Assembly: GCA_965371805.1 (NCBI GenBank)
Contig: CBDUZW010000008.1
Span: 1 to 64,000 of the forward strand
DNA: 64,000 nt
From: JAOZTV01 sp965371805
Lineage (GTDB): Bacteria; Acidobacteriota; Aminicenantia; UBA2199
Direction: 5' to 3'
In this document: one piece after another, positions 25,870 through 35,307 of the stretch
Layout of the letters: every line of letters begins with the position of its first letter
How positions within the stretch are numbered: position 1 is the stretch's first letter
The notes under the pieces: model-generated
Seen by the model: the letters and a program-made list of their open reading frames with translations, nothing else
Told to the model about the DNA's origin: nothing
The model's database searches: none
Translations under genes and position numbers: made by a program

Positions 25870-25923
25870 AGTATAGGAGGGTTTTGTTAATTTATTTTAA
25901 AATTAATGTTAGTTAATTGTTAA
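25870..25923 (-). promoter_or_regulatory. Pho-box array and -10 element of the porin gene
   Basis: On the minus strand, four hexamers start at exact 11-bp steps: TTAACA (25923-25918), CTAACA (25912-25907), TTTAAA (25901-25896) and TTAACA (25890-25885). After nine bases comes TATACT (25875-25870) as a -10 box. The pattern matches PhoP/PhoB direct-repeat operators (TTAACA type, as in Bacillus). Confidence 0.72.
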
Positions 25924-25964
25924 TAAAAAAAAGTAGGATGGGGAGAATACAATTATACTATTAT

Positions 25965-27695
25965 CTATATAGGTAGGATAACTGTGAAAGTTGTTCCAGT
26001 CCCAGGTTCACTTTTAACATCAATGCTGCCATTGTGCATATTGACGATATGTTTTACAATTGAGAGACCTAAACCTGTTCCTGAAATTTCTCTGGACCTG
26101 GATTTGTCAACTACATAAAATCTTTCAAAAATTCTATTTAAATTTTTATTATCTATTCCAATTCCTGTGTCATTTACTCTTATAAATATGTTTTTTTTAT
26201 CTTTATAACCATATAACACTTGAATTTTTCCTTCATCTGTATATTTTATGGCATTATTTATGAGATTGATCATCATGTCTTCAATCTTTGATCTATTACC
26301 CTTTATTGAAATATGATCATCGAACTTCTTGTATTCAATAGAGATGTTTTTCTTCTCAGCTTCCTTCATATTTATAATAATTGACTCATTTATCGTTTTA
26401 TAAATATCAACATCTTCTTGTATAATATCATAATCTTTGTCTTCAAGTTTATTTATAAGTAATAAGTCATTTACAATATTTGCAAGTCTTTCACTATTTC
26501 TTTTTATTATATTCAGATAATTCTTATTGCTCTCGGGAATCTCCTCTTCCAGAGTTTCTATAAAACCCAGAATTGAAGTAAGAGGTGTTTTTAATTCATG
26601 GGAAGCATTCAGCACAAAATCTTTCTTAATTTGCTCCAGTTTTTTTAATTCGGTTATATTATGAAATGTGATAACCAGAAGATTGTTTTCTTTAATTAAA
26701 TTAAAACTTGTTCTAAAAAACAGAGTGTCAATTTGAATTACTTCTGTTTTGTTAATTTTATTTTCAAATACCTCTTTTATTGTACTATTCAGATTTGGGG
26801 CCCTATAGAGCTCCCAAATTCTTTTCCCGATGCCTTTACTTTGCTCTATCCCAATGTTTTTGTAAAAATTATGATTTGATAATACAATATTGCCATCAAT
26901 ATCAATTACTGCAAGCCCTTCATTTATTGAGGATAAGATTGTTTCAAGTTCATGTTGGTTTCTTTTGAGTTCACTGAACATCTCTTTCTGGACGGATACC
27001 ATAGAGTTGAAATTTTTTGCCAATGTTCCAATTTCACCTGTATCTTTTACGTATACCTTAATATCATAATTACCATCTCTGATCTCTTTTGACGCACTGG
27101 ATATCCGTTTAATGGGATTTGAAATCCTTTTTGATAATAGGAAAGTAATAATTAAGGATACAGCAAAGAGCAAGATTATCAACATAATTATTTTATTATT
27201 AAGTTTTTTAAGTATTGAATTGATGTCGTTTATATAGACACTCAGTCTGAGTATACCTAAAATTGAACCTTCTTTTCTAATTGGGGTTGCAAAATATAGC
27301 ATTTCAGTCATTTGAGTTGTACTAAATCTGATATTATAGGAAGATTCTTTTACTAATGCCTCAACTATTTCCAGTCTTGAACCATGATTTTCCATCTTGT
27401 TTGCATCAGATTTTGAATCAGCAAAGACTTTGCCATCAATATTTATTATTGTAATACGGGTATCTATATCTTTTCCAAGATTTGTTATGTAAGTCTCTAT
27501 TGACTGGGGATTATTTTTAAACTTATTGTTTATAACGGGCATCATTATTTTTGAATTGTTCTTTAACTCATCGATTAAAGATTCTATATGCCATTGCCTC
27601 ACTGTATTGATTGTAAATATTGTGATCAATGAAGTAAATATCGTTAATACTATAATATTTGCAACAAATGTTTTAAAAAAAATAGTTTTTTTCAT
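25965..27695 (-). CDS. phoR: PhoR-type phosphate sensor histidine kinase
   Basis: A 576-residue membrane kinase. TM1 is at about 10-32, followed by a periplasmic sensing region (about 33-165) and TM2 (about 168-190). Then come HAMP, PAS (about 245-345), HisKA with phospho-acceptor His366 in NASHELKTP, and a HATPase_c domain with DTGIGID and GTGLGLSIV. The ATG overlaps the phoB stop by four bases, so the pair is co-translated. Unlike E. coli PhoR it has a sizeable extracytoplasmic domain, as in Gram-positive PhoR. Confidence 0.87.
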   Translation of the reverse strand: MKKTIFFKTFVANIIVLTIFTSLITIFTINTVRQWHIESLIDELKNNSKIMMPVINNKFKNNPQSIETYITNLGKDIDTRITIINIDGKVFADSKSDANKMENHGSRLEIVEALVKESSYNIRFSTTQMTEMLYFATPIRKEGSILGILRLSVYINDINSILKKLNNKIIMLIILLFAVSLIITFLLSKRISNPIKRISSASKEIRDGNYDIKVYVKDTGEIGTLAKNFNSMVSVQKEMFSELKRNQHELETILSSINEGLAVIDIDGNIVLSNHNFYKNIGIEQSKGIGKRIWELYRAPNLNSTIKEVFENKINKTEVIQIDTLFFRTSFNLIKENNLLVITFHNITELKKLEQIKKDFVLNASHELKTPLTSILGFIETLEEEIPESNKNYLNIIKRNSERLANIVNDLLLINKLEDKDYDIIQEDVDIYKTINESIIINMKEAEKKNISIEYKKFDDHISIKGNRSKIEDMMINLINNAIKYTDEGKIQVLYGYKDKKNIFIRVNDTGIGIDNKNLNRIFERFYVVDKSRSREISGTGLGLSIVKHIVNMHNGSIDVKSEPGTGTTFTVILPI

Positions 27696-28414
27696 GAAAT
27701 TTTATATCCCACTCCTCTTACATTTTTTATTAAGTTTCCCGCTTTTCCTAATTTATCTCTTAGATGTTTGATATGTACATCAATTGTTCTATCGATAACA
27801 AATTTCTCATCCCCCCATAATTTATCAAGCAGTTGTTCTCTTGAATATACCCATCCTCTCTTACTACTCAATATAGTCAGAATATCAAATTCAGTTTTGG
27901 TAAGATCTATCTCTTCATCAGCTATCAGTACTCTTCTTAAATTTTGATCTATTGATATCAGATTATCTATATTTAAAGTATCCCCGCTATTTATTTTTAT
28001 TTCAACATTATCAGTTCTTCTAAAGACAGCCTTAATTCTGGACAAAAGCTCCTTTATCGAAAATGGTTTTATCATATAATCATCTGCACCAAGTTCAAGA
28101 CCAATAACCACATCAGCTTCATCACCCTTTGCAGTTAACATTATGATAGGAATATTTTCAAACTTCTCATTTTTTTTTAGAGCTTTACAAATCTCGAGTC
28201 CATCAACATCCGGGAGCATTAGATCAAGTATAATGAGGTCGGGTTTTACTACATTAATCCTATTAAAAAATGAATCTGCATGAAGGAATGTTTCAGTTTT
28301 AATATTGTTTTTATTTAAATTTACCTCGATTAATTCAAGTATATCTTTCTCATCATCAACTGCAAAAACTGTCTTATCTCTTTTTTTTTTATTTTCCATA
28401 TTTATCATTCTCAA
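27692..28414 (-). CDS. phoB: PhoB-type phosphate response regulator
   Basis: An OmpR/PhoB-class regulator of up to 240 residues. It has a receiver domain with phospho-acceptor Asp64 in LDLMLPD and Lys in MIKPF, then a winged-helix DNA-binding domain with DVHIKHLRDKLG and the closing RGVGYKI. The longest frame begins at TTG 28414; ATG codons at 28408 and 28399 are alternatives, and no strong ribosome site decides between them. It should bind the TTAACA arrays found before itself, pstS and the porin. Confidence 0.9.
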   Translation of the reverse strand: MRMINMENKKKRDKTVFAVDDEKDILELIEVNLNKNNIKTETFLHADSFFNRINVVKPDLIILDLMLPDVDGLEICKALKKNEKFENIPIIMLTAKGDEADVVIGLELGADDYMIKPFSIKELLSRIKAVFRRTDNVEIKINSGDTLNIDNLISIDQNLRRVLIADEEIDLTKTEFDILTILSSKRGWVYSREQLLDKLWGDEKFVIDRTIDVHIKHLRDKLGKAGNLIKNVRGVGYKIS

Positions 28415-28434
28415 CTATAGAATATTTAAAAATA

Positions 28435-28488
28435 ATAGTAAATAGTTTTTGTTAATCAAAAATTAAGATTATGTTAATTTTCTGTGAT
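28435..28488 (-). promoter_or_regulatory. Pho-box array and -10 element of phoB
   Basis: Minus-strand hexamers at 11-bp steps: ATCACA (28488-28483, weak), TTAACA (28477-28472), TTAATT (28466-28461) and TTAACA (28455-28450). After nine bases comes TACTAT (28440-28435). This predicts autoregulation of phoBR. Confidence 0.68.
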
Positions 28489-28559
28489 TTTTTTTAAATA
28501 AGAAATTACAAATAAATTAAATATTAATAGATTGAACTTGATGGATTATAAAATATATC

Positions 28560-28613
28560 TTAACTAAAAATTAACATTTAATTTATTCAGATTTAACATA
28601 GTAATAATATCAT
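28560..28613 (+). promoter_or_regulatory. Pho-box array and -10 element of pstS
   Basis: Plus-strand hexamers TTAACT (28560), TTAACA (28571), TTTATT (28582) and TTAACA (28593) start at exact 11-bp steps. TATCAT (28608-28613) follows after nine bases. This is the same geometry as the phoB and porin promoters. Confidence 0.72.
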
Positions 28614-28636
28614 TTATTATAAAAGGAGATGAAAAA

Positions 28637-29467
28637 ATGAAAAAAATTTTATTACTTATTATGATAGTCTTTCTGGTATTTACCTTGAATGGGAAAGAAA
28701 AGATTGTTATTGATGGTTCAACAACTGTTGGACCTATTGCTAAAGCATTTGCTGAGTATTTTATGTCAATTAATAAGGATGTAAATGTAAGTGTAAGCGA
28801 ATCTGGAAGTGGAAATGGAGCTAAGAGTTTGATAAATAGTACCTGTCAGATTGCTGATATGTCGCGATTTATGAAAGACAAAGAGTTTAAGGCAGCTCTG
28901 ACAAAAGGTGTTGTTCCAGTTGCTCATGTTGTTGCACTTGATGGCTTACCAATTATTGTCCATCCTTCGAATCCTGTAAAAGATCTTACAGTTAAACAGA
29001 TAAGAGCTATCTTTATTGGCAAAGTCAAAAATTGGAAAGAAGTTGGAGGACCTGACAAAAAAATAGTTAAGATAAGTAGAGATACAAATTCAGGAACATA
29101 TGAAACCTTTCATAAACTGGTTATGAAGAAGAAAAAAATTGGTAAGAGCTGTGAATATGTCGGAAGCAATGGTGCAGTAAAGGCAAGAGTGCAAAACACG
29201 GCTTCTGCAATTGGATATGCTGGCCTTGGGTTTATTGATAAAACAGTTAAAGCGTTAAAGGTAAACGGGATTTATCCAACTAGAAAATCAGTTTTTTTAG
29301 GAACTTATCCAATAGCAAGGCCATTATATATGTTTACAAATGGTTATCCTAAGATGGGGAGCAACGTCTATAGATTTATAACCCTTCATCTTTCCAAAAA
29401 AGGTCAGGAAATCGTTAACGGTATTGGTTTTGTTCCTGTTACAAATTATAAAAAAACCAGAAGATAA
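28637..29467 (+). CDS. pstS: Phosphate ABC transporter substrate-binding protein PstS
   Basis: A 276-residue periplasmic binding protein with a Sec signal peptide (about 1-20) and no lipobox Cys. Phosphate-contact segments are visible: DGSTTVGP (about 26), SGSGNGA (about 57) and SRDTNSGTYETF (about 152). It delivers phosphate to PstCA. An AAAGGAG ribosome site precedes the ATG. It heads the operon under the Pho-box promoter. Confidence 0.93.
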   Translation: MKKILLLIMIVFLVFTLNGKEKIVIDGSTTVGPIAKAFAEYFMSINKDVNVSVSESGSGNGAKSLINSTCQIADMSRFMKDKEFKAALTKGVVPVAHVVALDGLPIIVHPSNPVKDLTVKQIRAIFIGKVKNWKEVGGPDKKIVKISRDTNSGTYETFHKLVMKKKKIGKSCEYVGSNGAVKARVQNTASAIGYAGLGFIDKTVKALKVNGIYPTRKSVFLGTYPIARPLYMFTNGYPKMGSNVYRFITLHLSKKGQEIVNGIGFVPVTNYKKTRR

Positions 29468-29470
29468 GAA

Positions 29471-30607
29471 ATGGGATCTAATAGCAATTCTATCCAGATA
29501 AGCAGCGGGGCTAACCTTTTTAAAAGGTTAGTTTCTGTTTTTAGCGAATTTATACTTCTAGCAGTAGCATCACTGTCAACAATTGTCGTGTTTTTTATTA
29601 TATTTTATATTGCCAGAGAGGCGCTGCCTTTTTTTAAACTGGAAGGATTTAAAGAATTTTTCACAAGTATAAGCTGGTATCCATCAAATGAGCCTGCAAA
29701 GTTCGGTGCAGCTTCAATAATATTTGGAAGTTTGATTATTACCCTTGTTTCCTCTTTGATTTCAATCCCGCTTGCAATAATGGCATCAATCAGTTTATCA
29801 GATATTCTGGCTTTTAAGATCAGACAATATGTTAAACCGGTAATTGAGATGCTTGCTGTAATTCCATCTGTAGCATTTGGTTTTTTTGCACTCGTAGTCT
29901 TTGCACCTCTTCTACAAAGAAGTGGTGGCAAATTACTGGGAGGAACGATATTTTTTATTAGTTTTCCAATTTTATTATTGGCAAGTTATGTAATGGGAAA
30001 TTATATATTTAATAAGTATTTTAATAAGGATAATAAATATATAAAATACTTGTTATTTTCGATATTTACGATTCTTGCTACTGTAATATTATTAATTATT
30101 TATTTTAAATTAAGCGGGTTAGTTGTCTCAAGCGGTACAAATATTTTAAATGTTTCCGTGATACTGGGAATTATGGCACTTCCTACTATGGTAAGTGTTT
30201 CTGAAGATGCACTCTGGACTGCAGGGAGAGATCTTCGTGAGAGTAGTTATGCTTTGGGAGCTACAAGGGCAGAAACTATTTTTAAAGTTGTTCTACCGGC
30301 TGCAAAGTCCGGAATTTTAGCTGGAATAACTTTAGGTATAATGAGAGTCATTGGTGAAACAATGGTTGTCTGGATGGCATCAGGAAATGCAGCTCAAATT
30401 CCCGGGCCCTGGTTTAATGTTTTTGAACCGGTCAGGACATTAACTGCTACCATTGCTGGAGATATGGGGGAAGCTGATCATGTTACCGGTTCATCTAGAT
30501 ATCATGTTCTTTTTGCAATGGCATTGCTCCTGCTTCTTATTTCATTCTTGAGTAATTTTTTGAGTGAATGGTTTTTAAATAGGTCAAAGAAAAAATTAAG
30601 GAATTAA
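29471..30607 (+). CDS. pstC: Phosphate ABC transporter permease PstC
   Basis: A 378-residue permease with an N-terminal transmembrane helix and the binding-protein-dependent transport core. The EAA loop is visible as RESSYALGATRAETIFKVVLP. About 50 extra residues (about 175-220) form an additional hydrophobic helix pair between the usual TM segments, making it longer than the typical 300-320. It forms the channel with PstA. It starts three bases after the pstS stop. Confidence 0.92.
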   Translation: MGSNSNSIQISSGANLFKRLVSVFSEFILLAVASLSTIVVFFIIFYIAREALPFFKLEGFKEFFTSISWYPSNEPAKFGAASIIFGSLIITLVSSLISIPLAIMASISLSDILAFKIRQYVKPVIEMLAVIPSVAFGFFALVVFAPLLQRSGGKLLGGTIFFISFPILLLASYVMGNYIFNKYFNKDNKYIKYLLFSIFTILATVILLIIYFKLSGLVVSSGTNILNVSVILGIMALPTMVSVSEDALWTAGRDLRESSYALGATRAETIFKVVLPAAKSGILAGITLGIMRVIGETMVVWMASGNAAQIPGPWFNVFEPVRTLTATIAGDMGEADHVTGSSRYHVLFAMALLLLLISFLSNFLSEWFLNRSKKKLRN

Positions 30608-30608
30608 A

Positions 30609-31955
30609 ATGGATTTAAATAGTAGGAAGGTATTTAATAAAACAGTTACTGGATTTGGTTTTTTTTCTATCCTGCTCCTGGTCTTATCACTATTAATTGT
30701 ACTGCTGCCCATAATTATAAATGGTATAGGTGCGTTTGTGTTTAAAGGGACTGTTGAATTTCGCAGGTTACAGTATGAGAAATTTAATAGAGGCACAAAA
30801 TCTGAGATACTATCTGAAATAAATCGGAGTAATGTTTTTAGAAATACTATCTATAAAAGTTTACATAACTTTATGGATAAGGTAGATGATGAGGAAATTG
30901 AGGATAGTCACATTTATGAAGAAAATGTGAAAGAACTCTACACCCTTATTAAAGAGCTGATTGGTCCACCTACTGATGAAGAAAGACCGGTTCTGATCAG
31001 AGATCAATATGGTGAAACCAGGTGGGAAAAAGCTGAGGAAAAACTCAATGAAATTTTATTCAGGGAGAAATGGGATTATTCTGATAGTTCAAAATTAGGT
31101 AAAAAAATTAGAATGTCGAGAGCAGATGAGTTTAAAGGTACTGGAATTGAACCTATTTTTGCTTATATTAAAAATAATATTAAAGAGTTAATGATCCCGG
31201 AATTAACATTTTACTGGCGGTTTTTATTTGATAAGAGTTATGATGCTCATTTTTTTGGTGGTATCTGGCCGGAGTTATTAGGGACTTTCTATCTTGCTCT
31301 TGGAGCGATGATATTTGCAGTACCAATGGGTGTGATAGCTGCGATCTATTTGGCTGAATATTCAAGAGAAGGGAAGGTCCTTTCAATTCTCAGGACTTTT
31401 ATAAGTACCTTATCGGGGGTTCCCAGTATTGTTTTTGGCTTATTTGGTTTGGCATTTTTTATAAATACATTAAAAGTATCTAATAGTAAAAGTGTCCTTG
31501 CTGGAGCTTTAACGCTAGCATTATTAATATTGCCAACAGTAATAAGATCATCTGAAGAGGCAATATTGGCTGTTCCAAAAAACTATAGAGAAGCTTCATT
31601 GGGTTTGGGTACGACAAAACTTAGAACAATAATTAAGGTAATACTTCCAGCTGCATTACCAGGGATATTAACCGGTGTCATCATTAGCATGGGAAGGGCT
31701 GCAGGTGAGACAGCACCTATTATTTTCACTGCTGCAGTAAGTGTAGGAAATCCATTAAGTATAGGGGAGATTTTTAATCAGCCAACACCGGCACTTTCAT
31801 GGAATATATATAATCTGGTTACAGAGCATGAAGCAGTACATGAAATTAGACATGTCCAGTATGGAATGGTTTTTTCTCTTGTGTTATTAGTGCTGGCATT
31901 AAATCTTGCAGCAATATTACTAAGGGCAAGAATATCAAAAAAATTAAGAGGATAG
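30609..31955 (+). CDS. pstA: Phosphate ABC transporter permease PstA with large insertion
   Basis: A 448-residue permease, about 150 residues longer than usual. TM1 is about 14-38. A charged, mainly helical segment (about 40-205) follows before the permease core starts near FGGIWPELLGTFYLALG. The EAA loop reads REASLGLGTTKLRTIIKVILP. The extra segment should face the periplasm, where it could contact PstS; PstA proteins of some proteobacteria also carry an added N-terminal domain. It starts one base after the pstC stop. Confidence 0.9.
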   Translation: MDLNSRKVFNKTVTGFGFFSILLLVLSLLIVLLPIIINGIGAFVFKGTVEFRRLQYEKFNRGTKSEILSEINRSNVFRNTIYKSLHNFMDKVDDEEIEDSHIYEENVKELYTLIKELIGPPTDEERPVLIRDQYGETRWEKAEEKLNEILFREKWDYSDSSKLGKKIRMSRADEFKGTGIEPIFAYIKNNIKELMIPELTFYWRFLFDKSYDAHFFGGIWPELLGTFYLALGAMIFAVPMGVIAAIYLAEYSREGKVLSILRTFISTLSGVPSIVFGLFGLAFFINTLKVSNSKSVLAGALTLALLILPTVIRSSEEAILAVPKNYREASLGLGTTKLRTIIKVILPAALPGILTGVIISMGRAAGETAPIIFTAAVSVGNPLSIGEIFNQPTPALSWNIYNLVTEHEAVHEIRHVQYGMVFSLVLLVLALNLAAILLRARISKKLRG

Positions 31956-31960
31956 AATAA

Positions 31961-32734
31961 ATGGAATATCTAAAAAATGAGACAGCCCATATTAGTGCTG
32001 ATAAATTTTCAGTGTTTTATGGAAAAAATGAAGCGGTCAAAAATATAAGTATAAAGATACCTAAAAATAAAGTTACTGCAATAATAGGGCCGAGTGGTTG
32101 TGGTAAAAGTACTTTTCTAAGATCAATAAATAGAATGAATGATCTAATACCGATTTGCTCAACCAGTGGAGATCTGCTTTATAATAATGAAAATATATAT
32201 GGTAAACTTGTTGATGTTGTGGAATTGAGGAAAAAGGTTGGAATGGTTTTTCAAAAGCCCAATCCATTTCCAAAAACTATTTTTGATAATGTAGCATATG
32301 GACCAAAATTGCATTTTACAAGGGATAAAAACAAATTATCTGAAATCGTTGAAAAGAGTTTAAAAGATGCTGCCCTCTGGGATGAGGTTAAAGATAGATT
32401 GAAAAATAATGCTCTAGGCCTATCAGGAGGCCAACAGCAAAGACTATGCCTGGCAAGGGCACTCGCTGTGCAACCTGAAATATTGCTAATGGATGAGCCG
32501 ACTTCAGCTCTTGATCCGAAGGCGACATCAAAAATTGAAGATCTTATATCTGACCTGAGAGAAAAGTATACAATTATAATTGTGACTCATAATATGCAGC
32601 AGGCAGCAAGAGTTTCAGATTACACTTCTTTTTTTTATGAAGGTGATCTTATAGAATTTGCACCGACAAAGAAACTCTTTACAAAGCCGGAGGAAAAGAA
32701 AACTGAAGAGTATATAACCGGCAGATTTGGATGA
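31961..32734 (+). CDS. pstB: Phosphate ABC transporter ATPase PstB
   Basis: A 257-residue ATPase with Walker A GPSGCGKST (about 43), PstB-type Q-loop FQKPNPFP, signature LSGGQQQR, Walker B LLMDEPTSALDP and switch His in THNMQQA. It energises phosphate import through PstCA. It lies five bases after pstA. Confidence 0.95.
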   Translation: MEYLKNETAHISADKFSVFYGKNEAVKNISIKIPKNKVTAIIGPSGCGKSTFLRSINRMNDLIPICSTSGDLLYNNENIYGKLVDVVELRKKVGMVFQKPNPFPKTIFDNVAYGPKLHFTRDKNKLSEIVEKSLKDAALWDEVKDRLKNNALGLSGGQQQRLCLARALAVQPEILLMDEPTSALDPKATSKIEDLISDLREKYTIIIVTHNMQQAARVSDYTSFFYEGDLIEFAPTKKLFTKPEEKKTEEYITGRFG

Positions 32735-32759
32735 TAGATCAGGTAGGAAGGAGATAAAA

Positions 32760-33425
32760 ATGGGAAGACATTTAAAAGATGCAATAGATAAACTTATGGC
32801 AATGTTAATGGGTTTAAGTGGCAAAGTAGAAAAAAATGTAACGATGGCTTTTGAAGCTTTGGAAAATATGGACAGCAAAATAGCGGAAGAGGTAATAGCT
32901 AATGATATTGAAATAGATCAGGAGGAGATTATAATTGAGGAGGAATGCCTTAAAATACTGGCATTACATCAACCGGTTGCTTCTGATCTTAGATATATTA
33001 TTACTGCATTGAAGGTAAATAATGAAATCGAAAGAATAGGTGACCTTGCTCAGGATATTTCAGGGCATATTCTGCACTTGTTAGGATTTCCGAAAGTGAG
33101 TCATAAAATTGATTTTAATTCAATGTTTAGCGGTGTGATTTATATGTTAAAAAAGAGCATTGATTCAATGGTAAACATGGATAAAGACCTGGCTTTGAAT
33201 GTCATCAAAAAAGATGATTTTGTTGATAATAAAAACAGGGAAATATGTAGTGATCTGTCTAATTTGATAAAAAATGACCCAAAAAATGCAGAGTATTATC
33301 TTCAATATATATTTATATCAAAACGTCTGGAAAGAATTGCTGATCTAGCAACCAATATTGCAGAGGATACAATATATCTAGTATCAGGAGAGATAGTCCG
33401 GCACGATAAAGATATACAGATATGA
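32760..33425 (+). CDS. phoU: Phosphate signalling protein PhoU
   Basis: About 221 residues forming two repeated three-helix bundles, as in PhoU. Repeat signatures are visible (ALxVNNEIERIGDLAQDI and ISKRLERIADLATNIAED). I choose ATG 32760 because GGAAGGAG at 32746-32753 precedes it; the longer frame from 32727 starts inside pstB. PhoU links PstSCAB activity to PhoR, keeping the regulon off when phosphate is plentiful. Confidence 0.92.
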   Translation: MGRHLKDAIDKLMAMLMGLSGKVEKNVTMAFEALENMDSKIAEEVIANDIEIDQEEIIIEEECLKILALHQPVASDLRYIITALKVNNEIERIGDLAQDISGHILHLLGFPKVSHKIDFNSMFSGVIYMLKKSIDSMVNMDKDLALNVIKKDDFVDNKNREICSDLSNLIKNDPKNAEYYLQYIFISKRLERIADLATNIAEDTIYLVSGEIVRHDKDIQI

Positions 33426-33492
33426 TATGATAAAGAACAAATAACTCTCAGTAAATGAAACAGAGCTCAGGTATTAATATCCTTTAAAACTT

Positions 33493-35139
33493 TTATCTAT
33501 TTGGGGCAAAAATATACTCTCCGTTTGAGTAGATTATATCTTTCTTGAAATCTTCCATTGATATTACTACGTATTTACCTTTTTGATCAAATCCATTGAA
33601 AACGCCATCTTTGCCGGCTGATCCAACAAAATAAGATTCTTTGTCTTCAGTTAGTTTATAATAAAAAGGATTTTCCCATCCATCCTTCTTTGGAAGAGAA
33701 CTTCCGGCTATTGCCCTGAAGTCTTTATCTTCAATTAATTCTTTAAAGGAATTAAATTTTGGTAGATAACCTATTTGCGTACGATACATTTCGATAGCAG
33801 TCGCAATTGACTTTATATCCCCCAGGGTTCGGATCTGTTTTCCATTTTGCAGGGCTCTTAATAAATTTGGTATGGCGATGGCACTGACAACCCCGGCGAC
33901 AATTACACCTGGAATTATTGCCATCCTTTCAACACTGAAACTGTGATTGGCCGTATATATAATTCCATTTTTTCCATTTTCTGAAACACCGTAGAAGAAA
34001 AATTCACTTTGAAGTAAATCAATAAATTCCTTTGCTGTTTTATCATCCATGTTCGGATTACTCTGCATAGAAATGATTTTCTTCTGGATATCAAAGATTG
34101 TTTTAAAAACCCTTTTTCCAACATATTTAAAACTGGTACCTTTGGTGGGAATACCATTTGATATTGTTTTGAACTCTTTTGTAGCAATTAGGCCGCTTTT
34201 GTTCTTTTTTACCTTTTTAATTTTTTCAAAAATGGTTTTATTTGAAGCAAAGATCAGAAGATCATCCTTTTTTATGATCATTGGAGCTATTGACACCGGC
34301 AACTTTGGAACAGGAATACTTAAGATTTGGGTATTTTCTTCTTCACTGAATTTTGCAAAAGGCATTTTGGATTTTAAAAGATCAAATAGATATGCATCTT
34401 TAACTGAAAAAAATATAGCTAATGCAGGTTCTGGTATGTTAAGACTCTTGCCTCCACCCAGTGGAATTGTATTTGTTTTTTCTTTATCCAGCGTTAAAAA
34501 ATAACCGATTTTTCCGGAAAAGGAATTAACTGTTTTATTTAAATCAATGCCGGCACTTGTCAGCATCGGTTCTATTCTATTAATTGTGTTTTTGATTTCA
34601 GGAATATTTGAAACATCTGACTTTTTTTTTATCCAGTTCCACAGCAATGCAGGATTAAAACTTCCAAATTCTGCAAAGACGGTGTCTTCAGGTAGAAGAT
34701 TTAGCTCATTAAGCGCCTTTGATTCTCCCAGTAGTTGCCAGATAAGCCCCTTATTATCAGCTTCATTATGATAAGCAACAAATCTGGATCTGTTAATATT
34801 GTTTTCAATAGGGATTGTACTTATTCCGACGCCGCTGATCTCTGAAATACCAATGTCACTTATTATAGATGAAATGAAATTTATTACATTTGAAATTTCA
34901 TCTTTTTTCTGTGGTGGCAGTTTGGACTCTATAATTTTTATCATTTTATTAAAGAAATTTCCGACTGATGAAATAACCTTTTCTGAGTTAAAATAGAGAT
35001 AAAGATCGCCACCTTTGTCCAGTTGAACCGTAACTGCATCAAAGCTATTTGTGCCTGTTCCGATTTTGTTTTCGGTTTTACTGCAATAAAATCCTATAAT
35101 GGATAATAATATGATTAACAAAATAAATGATTTCTTCAT
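33493..35139 (-). CDS. Lipoprotein fused to a GspG-like pseudopilin domain
   Basis: A 548-residue protein. The N-terminus is a lipoprotein signal, with the lipobox Cys in IGFYC near residue 19. Residues 30-390 are a large extracytoplasmic region of unknown family. A hydrophobic helix (about 408-428, VAGVVSAIAIP) then leads into NLLRALQNGKQ and a GspG-type pseudopilin C-domain with a conserved GYLP and a GKDGVFNG-like loop. There is no prepilin peptidase site before the helix. The pilin-like part could be tethered to, or an adaptor for, a type II secretion or pilus-like machine. A strong GGAG ribosome site precedes the ATG. Confidence 0.68.
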   Translation of the reverse strand: MKKSFILLIILLSIIGFYCSKTENKIGTGTNSFDAVTVQLDKGGDLYLYFNSEKVISSVGNFFNKMIKIIESKLPPQKKDEISNVINFISSIISDIGISEISGVGISTIPIENNINRSRFVAYHNEADNKGLIWQLLGESKALNELNLLPEDTVFAEFGSFNPALLWNWIKKKSDVSNIPEIKNTINRIEPMLTSAGIDLNKTVNSFSGKIGYFLTLDKEKTNTIPLGGGKSLNIPEPALAIFFSVKDAYLFDLLKSKMPFAKFSEEENTQILSIPVPKLPVSIAPMIIKKDDLLIFASNKTIFEKIKKVKKNKSGLIATKEFKTISNGIPTKGTSFKYVGKRVFKTIFDIQKKIISMQSNPNMDDKTAKEFIDLLQSEFFFYGVSENGKNGIIYTANHSFSVERMAIIPGVIVAGVVSAIAIPNLLRALQNGKQIRTLGDIKSIATAIEMYRTQIGYLPKFNSFKELIEDKDFRAIAGSSLPKKDGWENPFYYKLTEDKESYFVGSAGKDGVFNGFDQKGKYVVISMEDFKKDIIYSNGEYIFAPNR

Positions 35140-35307
35140 TTTTTCTCCTTAATTTTAATATATTAATACAACAAAACAAAAAATTAATCAAGAATAATTA
35201 AATCAACAATATCTTCTACCGAGAGAATAGGTCTATTTACCGAAAATCATGTGAAAAAAAATGTAATTTAAATTATTATCTTTTTGTAAAAACAAAGGAG
35301 GTTTAAA

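Noticed and set aside
33850..33950. Ordinary type II secretion pseudopilin gene start inside the lipoprotein ORF
   Set aside because: There is no prepilin peptidase site, nor a start codon with a ribosome site before the helix; the frame is continuous with the lipoprotein.
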